From Micrasema longulum (Eukaryota; Arthropoda; Insecta; Trichoptera; Brachycentridae), in contig JAGVSM010002983.1 in NCBI GenBank assembly GCA_022494885.1, forward strand, positions 1 to 64,000: a stretch of 64,000 nt of DNA, read 5' to 3'. Shown here piece by piece: positions 57,201 through 63,200 of the stretch. The translations under genes and the position numbers were made by a program. The notes beneath the pieces were generated by a model. That model was not told where the DNA came from, made no database searches, and saw nothing but the letters and a program-made list of their open reading frames with translations. The stretch's first letter is position 1. The number at the start of each line of letters is the position of its first letter.

Positions 57201-60200
57201 CAAAATGGACACCAAGTCGTTGGAACAATAGGCATAATCCCCCAGTCTACACACGTGCGTTTCCAGAAATTCTCCAGCAGCCTAGTGGACCACATGGTGA
57301 CGATATCTACCTACTGTCTACAAAAGATTCTCTTCGGACATCTATCTCCCTTTGTTAACCATGGAGTTGATACAGTGCTTTATTTATTTAGTTTTTTATT
57401 GCTTAGTTCTTGGCATGAACACTTGACAAACTTACTACTATGCTCTATTTTTTATAAATTTATTGATATCATTCTAACTTTGCTAGAATTCCACTCGTCC
57501 ATGCGCTTTGTAGCTGCACGATGATTGGTTATCTAGCTTTCATATACCAACTTAAAAATACCTAAATTTTATAAATGGGGTCTAGAATTCCAATCGTCTA
57601 TGCGCTTAGTAGCTGCAAGACGTGTTGTAATCTTACTTCTTTTTATTATTCATATTATTTTTATTTTTAGTATCATTAATACACTAAATTTATTTGTCAA
57701 TTTTAAAATGTGTAAATGGGGGCTAAATTTCTAACTGTCTATGCGCTCTGTAGCTGCAAGACGTCCTGTAATCTAGCTCCTATCTTTATAATTTTTTATT
57801 GATCTTAATTGAAAACGAGGAACTAGAATCCCAACCGTCCATGCGCTCTGTAGCTGCAAGACCTACTGGGATATTTATTAATTGTACAGCGCCCTTGAGG
57901 TGATTTTCACAAAAATGGCGCTATATAAATTATCCAACTATATATTACAGTTCCTTGGATGAACTCACTTTCGATGCTAAAATACAAATGAACCCTTTAG
58001 AAATCCTAGGTTGTTTTTATACCTTCAGTAAATTTGGCTATTAGTCACTTTGCACCTGCAGTGACGCATCATAATTTGGACATGAATATTGGAACGGGAC
58101 CTACGGCGGGACCACCGTGCATTGGGGCATAAAAACAAAAGTTGCTCTTAGAAGATTTAATCAATAGCAGATGTTGACTTCCAGGGACACGGTTAGGAAC
58201 ATGAAAAGAAATTGATTGCAACAGAGATGGGACATCACTTAAATCATTGAGTATTTTGAAAATGCATATAAGGTCCATCTCAGTTCTAAGTTTCTCCAAT
58301 GAAGACAGATTAAGAGATTGCTCTATTTCAATAAAGGAATAATAACCCCTCTGTAATCCGAGCAACCATGCCACTTTTCTTAGAAAACGGTGTTGGACAG
58401 ACTCGATATGGTCAATATGAGTCCCGTAGAATGGAGACCAAATAGGAGAAGGGTATTCTAGATGGGGTGGAACTAGTGAGCAATAAAGAGTTTTGATGGT
58501 ATTAATATTTTTGAAGTCCGCCGTCACTCTATTGATAAAACCGAGAAGTTTGAGAGATTTGTTTACAATACGAGTATTATCAATGTGTTCACGATAGGAG
58601 AGTTTACTATCTAGGTCTGTGCGTTTGCCTACCATGCAAGAGGTCTCGAGTTCGATTCCCGACATGGTTGATGTGAAATATATATTTATAAGGGTGTTTT
58701 CACACTAGAATATTTCATAGTCCCCGGCACTGGCGACTGGCACCTGAAGCATAAGACTGATCATCATCTTTCCTTCATGTGACAAAAATTATCAATATAT
58801 GCTGCGGTTGGTGCACCAATGCAGTGCCCTCTGCACCATTAGATGCAGAAATGGAATTGCGATGAGTGAATGTTTAACTGCAGTGATAATTTATAGGTTC
58901 AGGAGTAGGATTCTCATAATGGACAAAATGGTGGTTACCTTCCTCGTCTGCACGACGGATGTGGTGATTCCGATGACACTCATCACCACGATGGCCACGC
59001 AGTAGTAGTAGTAGTTCTCCGAAAGCCAGACTCCCACGCTGAACACTTGGAACATGTAGAAGGGGTTGAAGAACTCCAGGACTATGAGCGTGGCGATGCT
59101 CTGCACCGGCACCTCGATCTCGTTGGCACCGTAAACCAGGCGGCTGGAATCAAAACAGTGGAAGATGCTGACATATTTTTGGTGTGTCCGAAGGATTTTT
59201 TGTCTGAGGGATTTGAAAAAAAATTAACATACACAATACACATTTTTTTAATGTCCTGACTAATTCAATTTAACATATGACAACAGAGATGAAGAACATT
59301 TTAGAGAAGGTAATATAGGAGTCTAGGCATCTACATTATATGAATCTCGCCCGCATAAATAAAGGTTTAAGCTCTTTAACTTCACAAACATCAACAGATG
59401 AAAGAATTGAAGGAATATATTTGTTCAAATATGGGCGGAATGGTGAATGTTACAAAGTGTGTAAAGTGACCACTTACACCAGCTAATGGTAGATCATAAG
59501 TCCTATAAATGCCTAGACCTCCATATCCCTTCTCAAAAATATTTTCCCTCTGTTGCAAAAAATTAAAATGTGAATAACTCCCTAAGGAGGAAATCCAGCA
59601 AGTCTTCAAGCATTTGGACGTACTCAAAACATTGTTGTACTCACATTTTATCCTGCTGTTCCTTAGAAAACCCTGTTACTTCATGGAAGTCCATGCAGTT
59701 GGTGGCCTTTTCCATACCCACCATACGAAGGTAACGGTTCTTCTCTTCGTCCCATACAAAGGTCGTCTTCTTACTTCTGAATACCCTGTAGCTTGTAACA
59801 TCTAAAATAGACAAAAAAACTCCACTCTATTATATTTCGTATTTTATTTATTTATACATTTTATCATAATTACAATTCACTTTGTCCAGCTAACAAGGGA
59901 ACATACCCCACCCCGTTCCAAGCTATGCAATTACATTTTAATACATGATAATAGTTTATAAGTTAATAGAAAACACAGACTAAAAAATATAATCTTACTC
60001 GTATACACATTTTGATACATATACATACACACATACACACATATACATATATACACATACAGGTGTTCTTTAAACCCTGTCACATCCGAAACCACGATGA
60101 TCAGTATGGGCAAGAAGACATATAAGCATATTAAAAAAAATATTTAGAACAAAGAATTTTTTTTAAATAAAATATTCAAACTCCCCCTTTTACCCCTGCA

Positions 60201-63200
60201 GAAGTAAGCAACCATTTGCTTTTTTGATATTTTATTTTTTTAAATTTTATTCATTCTAAAAAATTATTTTAATGTGCCAATATGTCTTCTTGCTTATACT
60301 GATTATCGTGGTTTCGGATGTGACAGGGTTTGATGAACACCCTGTATATACATATATACATATACACACATATATATACACACACATATACATACACCCA
60401 TGCGGGCCATGCGCATACACATACATACATTTATAAAACATAGACAATTTATTTAATAAACAGGGTGTTCTTTAAACCCTGTCAAATCCGAAACCATGAT
60501 GATCAGTATGGTCAAGAAGACATATCAGCATATTAAAAAAATATTTAGAAAAAACAAATTTTTTTAAAAGAAAATATTAAAAAAAAAAAAAATGGTTGCG
60601 TACTTCTGCAGGGGAGAAGCGAGGAGGGCGCCGCCGCGCGATTGACCGTATATCAGACTCCTCCCTCCCCTCCTCTTCGTTTCTCCCCTGCAGAAGTAAG
60701 CAACCATTTGTTTTTTTTAATATTTTATTTTTTAAAATTTTATTCGTTCTAAAAATTTATTTGAATGAGCCAATATGTCTTCTTGCTTATACTGATCATC
60801 GTGGTTTCGGATGTGACAGGGTTTAAAGAACACCCTGTATAATGCGAAACTTCAAGTTTGCCATTTTCTTTAAATTATTTTTTTAAATATTTTATTTTTA
60901 ACATTCAGTAAGCATCTCCAATCCGCGGCATGCATCAACCTCTCTGACTCCCTACGACCAATGTCATGAAAGAGCGAGGTTAACACCTTCCACAACTCGA
61001 CAACACTCCCGCTTTTCCACGATTCTGCCAAAAGTTATGGACCTTATTGCCAACGCAATAGTGTTGTCTCGATGCCAGAACAGTGTTGTTAATGTAAATC
61101 TGTTGTTTAGTGTATTCTTTGTAAGTTCGATTTAATTATTCCATTTTAAGTTATTTAAATAAATACCTATAAAAATACATTATTTCACATTTATTAGTAT
61201 TAAGTTCTAGGTTGCTGCCTTTGTGTCACATATTAAAATAATCAGCATCTGACTGAAGCAGCAAACAGTATTACTTAAAGTTTACAATTTTGATCAGCCA
61301 GACAAACCTTTGTATGAGCCATCTTCTAAATACACCCTCACGGCATTCAATTTACTTTGGGAATCTTCTTCAGCACCGTCGTAGCTGACATTCTGGTAAC
61401 TAAACCTTTGTTCTTCACTGCAATCAAGAAGATACAAAAACATATTTATGTAATGAAATGAATTTTATTATGAAATGAAGGGGAAATCAAAAATATACAA
61501 ATAAATTAAATTAAAATATAAAATGGTTGAAAAAAATGTTTTTACAAAAACGTTACATATTTTACTTATTCCGAAAGGAATCAAACAGGGATGTGTAATG
61601 TCACCATGGTTGTTCAACATATACATCGATAACCGTTGCACCGCAGAATGCTTAAGATATCTTGGACAGATCTGATAACGAACTCAGAAGTCTTAAGTCG
61701 AGCTAGAACGAACAGAGCACTCTTGACCACCATAAAAGTTCGTAAAATTTCGTATCTGGGGCGTATAATACACGGAGAAAAGTACCACTTGCTTCATTTA
61801 ATTTTGAAAGGCAAGATTGAGGGTCACAGAGGGGCTGGAAGAAGACATATGTCCTGGCTGCGAAATAAACGAGATTGGACTGGCTTCAGAACTGTGGAGC
61901 AGACCTTTTGGGCAGCACAGGACAGAGAGACTTTTGCCAGAGTGATTGCCAGCGTTGGGGATACCTGACAAGGCACTAAGAGAAGAAGAATATGCAATGT
62001 ATACTATATTCCTTAAAATGTAACATGATTAGAATGACAGTTGTCGGAAAAAGTGACGACATAACTTTGTAGTAACGTCAAAGGAGTTATTTATATTGAC
62101 ACACGAAAAATCATTTGTATCTGGCGTGTTAATTTATTTTTTTAATACAATGCTTGAAACATAAATCAACATTAATATATAAAATCAGATTTAAAACTAA
62201 AATAAACCTAATTATTAACGACGTTGGTTGCGAATTATGTGGGTATGCGTTTGTCGGTTGTTGTTACACTTCAATATCCTTTACCCACATTAACTGTTCA
62301 CTTCCCACCTCCAGTATCCCTTGATAACCCGCCACAGCAAGACCTCGTGTTGTATATTTTTTCGCCGAACGTGTGCCGCATCACCATTTTGTTTCCACCA
62401 ACCGCCAGTGTTCAGCTCCAGATCGGGGGCCTATCCTAGCGTTGGTGCCGCTCGCCATTGACTAGTCGGACCGCAATTGCATCAAGAACGAACCAGGTTA
62501 GTGGCTTCCATTCCTGATCCATTTCATTTGTTGGAGTTGTGACTGATTGACATTGCATACCGCACATCAAAGATATTCACCGATGAATTAAAATTAAAAA
62601 AATACAGTCCACTATATCGTAGAAGCCCTGGGGCTTCGCCCCCGCTATTTCTCGCCCCACACCCGCGTGGCAATTCGTTTTCCCGCCAGACGTTCTTACA
62701 AGGTTACATCATTTTGCAAAAACGTTAGAGATGGGACAAATTTATCAATGTTAATTGACAGAATAAAATGAAAATTCATTTGATGTTGTTCATGAAAAAA
62801 GTATAAATCGGTAGTCAGATGGCAGAAGCGACCATCTGTATTTTTGTCTACGTTTAAGTTTTTAAAAGTTTTAATTAATATTTCAGTAAATACACTCAGA
62901 AAAAAAAATCAGCGTCATTTAGAATGGTAAGGTTTGAAAAGCAACACTAAAATATTTTAGTTTGTGGATTAAAGTCTTGAAATTGAGACGTATTTCAGCT
63001 CTCCTGAACATCTTTGAAAATTACAGATGGTCCCTTCTGCCATCTGATTACCGAAATGTCTCATTTTTTGATGAAGATTGTGTTAAACACTATAATAGGC
63101 TTGTTTTTGCGTTTTTTACATCAATTTTCGGAAACAGAGTTTCACGATTGCATGAAATAACTGATAAAATCGATTTGATCAGTGATCAGTAATTTCCCAT

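Larger units (their letters stand above)
59838..61090 (-). mobile_element. LINE 3' end with two nested MITEs, intron 2
   Basis: It aligns with 19140-19860 (GCTAACAAGG, CATGCATCAACC, GAGCGAGGTTAACACCTTCC, TCGATGCCAGAACAGTGTTG). The copy here is interrupted at 60060-60344 and 60461-60837. Protein reading is worn. Confidence 0.8.
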
